DNA of 29,400 nt from the NCBI GenBank assembly GCA_017938645.1, contig JAGBBE010000189.1:1-29400 (forward strand), in the 5' to 3' direction. Below, one piece after another: positions 29,268 through 29,400 of this stretch. Source of the stretch: Clostridia bacterium (GTDB taxonomy: Bacteria; Bacillota_A; Clostridia; Christensenellales; Aristaeellaceae). Below the pieces are notes generated by a model that searched no databases, was not told the DNA's origin, and was given only the letters and a program-made list of their open reading frames with translations. The stretch's first letter is position 1. Each line of letters starts with the position of its first letter. The translations under genes were made by a program, and so were the position numbers.

Positions 29268-29400
29268 TAAACTAAAACTGGACACGGAGGGGGTAGAAAC
29301 TGGACACGAAAAACGGTATTCTGTAATGGATGCTGAAGATGTGGACAGGAGGAACCTCAATGAAGTACACAAAGGAGCAAAGATTGGACATAGGCCGGAG
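29268..29400 (+). mobile_element. Left end of an IS3-type insertion sequence, cut by the window
   Basis: Two copies of AAACTGGACACG (near 29275-29286 and 29296-29308) lie upstream of a transposase-type start, as in the terminal region of IS3-family elements. The exact left border cannot be fixed because the right end is outside the window. Confidence 0.5.
29360..29400 (+). CDS. IS3-type transposase OrfA, N-terminal start only
   Basis: ATG 29360 follows AGGAGG and opens MKYTKEQRLDIGR, the text that begins the HTH-bearing OrfA of several IS3-family elements. Thirteen codons are visible before the window ends, so the rest, and whether it is intact, cannot be judged. Confidence 0.6.
   Translation, partial: MKYTKEQRLDIGR

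Overview
The window looks like a chromosomal segment of a gut- or rumen-type Clostridia bacterium (Firmicutes). The evidence is strong AGGAGG-type ribosome binding sites, a moderately high GC content, BspA-type leucine-rich repeat and zinc-ribbon/SPFH proteins, and mobile-element genes (TnpV, Tn916-like int/xis, ParA/ParB) typical of that group. No 16S or complete tRNA gene is present, so placement below class level is not supported.

Region 1 (about 1-11,540) reads as an integrative element worn down by deletions. At its left end lie a tyrosine integrase and an excisionase-like protein behind a good sigma-70-type promoter. They are followed by a small HTH regulator, a parA gene with a truncated parB, five 10-bp iterons upstream of parA, and tnpV. 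Next comes a cargo operon on the minus strand: an MMPL/RND transporter, a secreted heptad-repeat protein, a TetR regulator, and the last ~100 codons of an oleate hydratase. A second TetR gene is divergent. The operon resembles a fatty-acid efflux and detoxification locus. The region ends at a 3' tRNA remnant (11,497-11,537) followed at once by a terminator, as expected of the far attachment site of an element integrated into a tRNA gene.

Region 2 (about 11,540-12,800) is a scar. The C-terminal end of a phospholipase-D-fold protein is joined out of frame to the first 205 residues of an extended SDR (NAD-dependent epimerase-like) protein.

Region 3 (about 12,936-28,394) is a long minus-strand run. 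Read in transcription order it has a 7TM sensor-like protein, a NarL-type histidine kinase and a LuxR-type response regulator, all with ATGA stop/start overlaps. Then comes an IS4-family insertion sequence that has split a terminator. After it come a lone receiver-like protein lacking the phosphorylation pocket, a small secreted protein, an LprI-like domain protein, a 1393-residue BspA-family LRR surface protein, a YbjN-like secreted protein, a membrane zinc-ribbon protein, a secreted peptidoglycan-binding/LprI-like protein, a TFIIB-type zinc-ribbon membrane protein and an SPFH protein with three zinc ribbons. The set suggests a sensory module beside an envelope-surveillance or surface module. 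That link is inferred from gene order only.

Region 4 (28,395-29,400) holds one unrecognised small ORF, a non-coding stretch with CTGCTAAY motifs also found at the ends of region 1, and the start of an IS3-type insertion sequence cut by the window edge.
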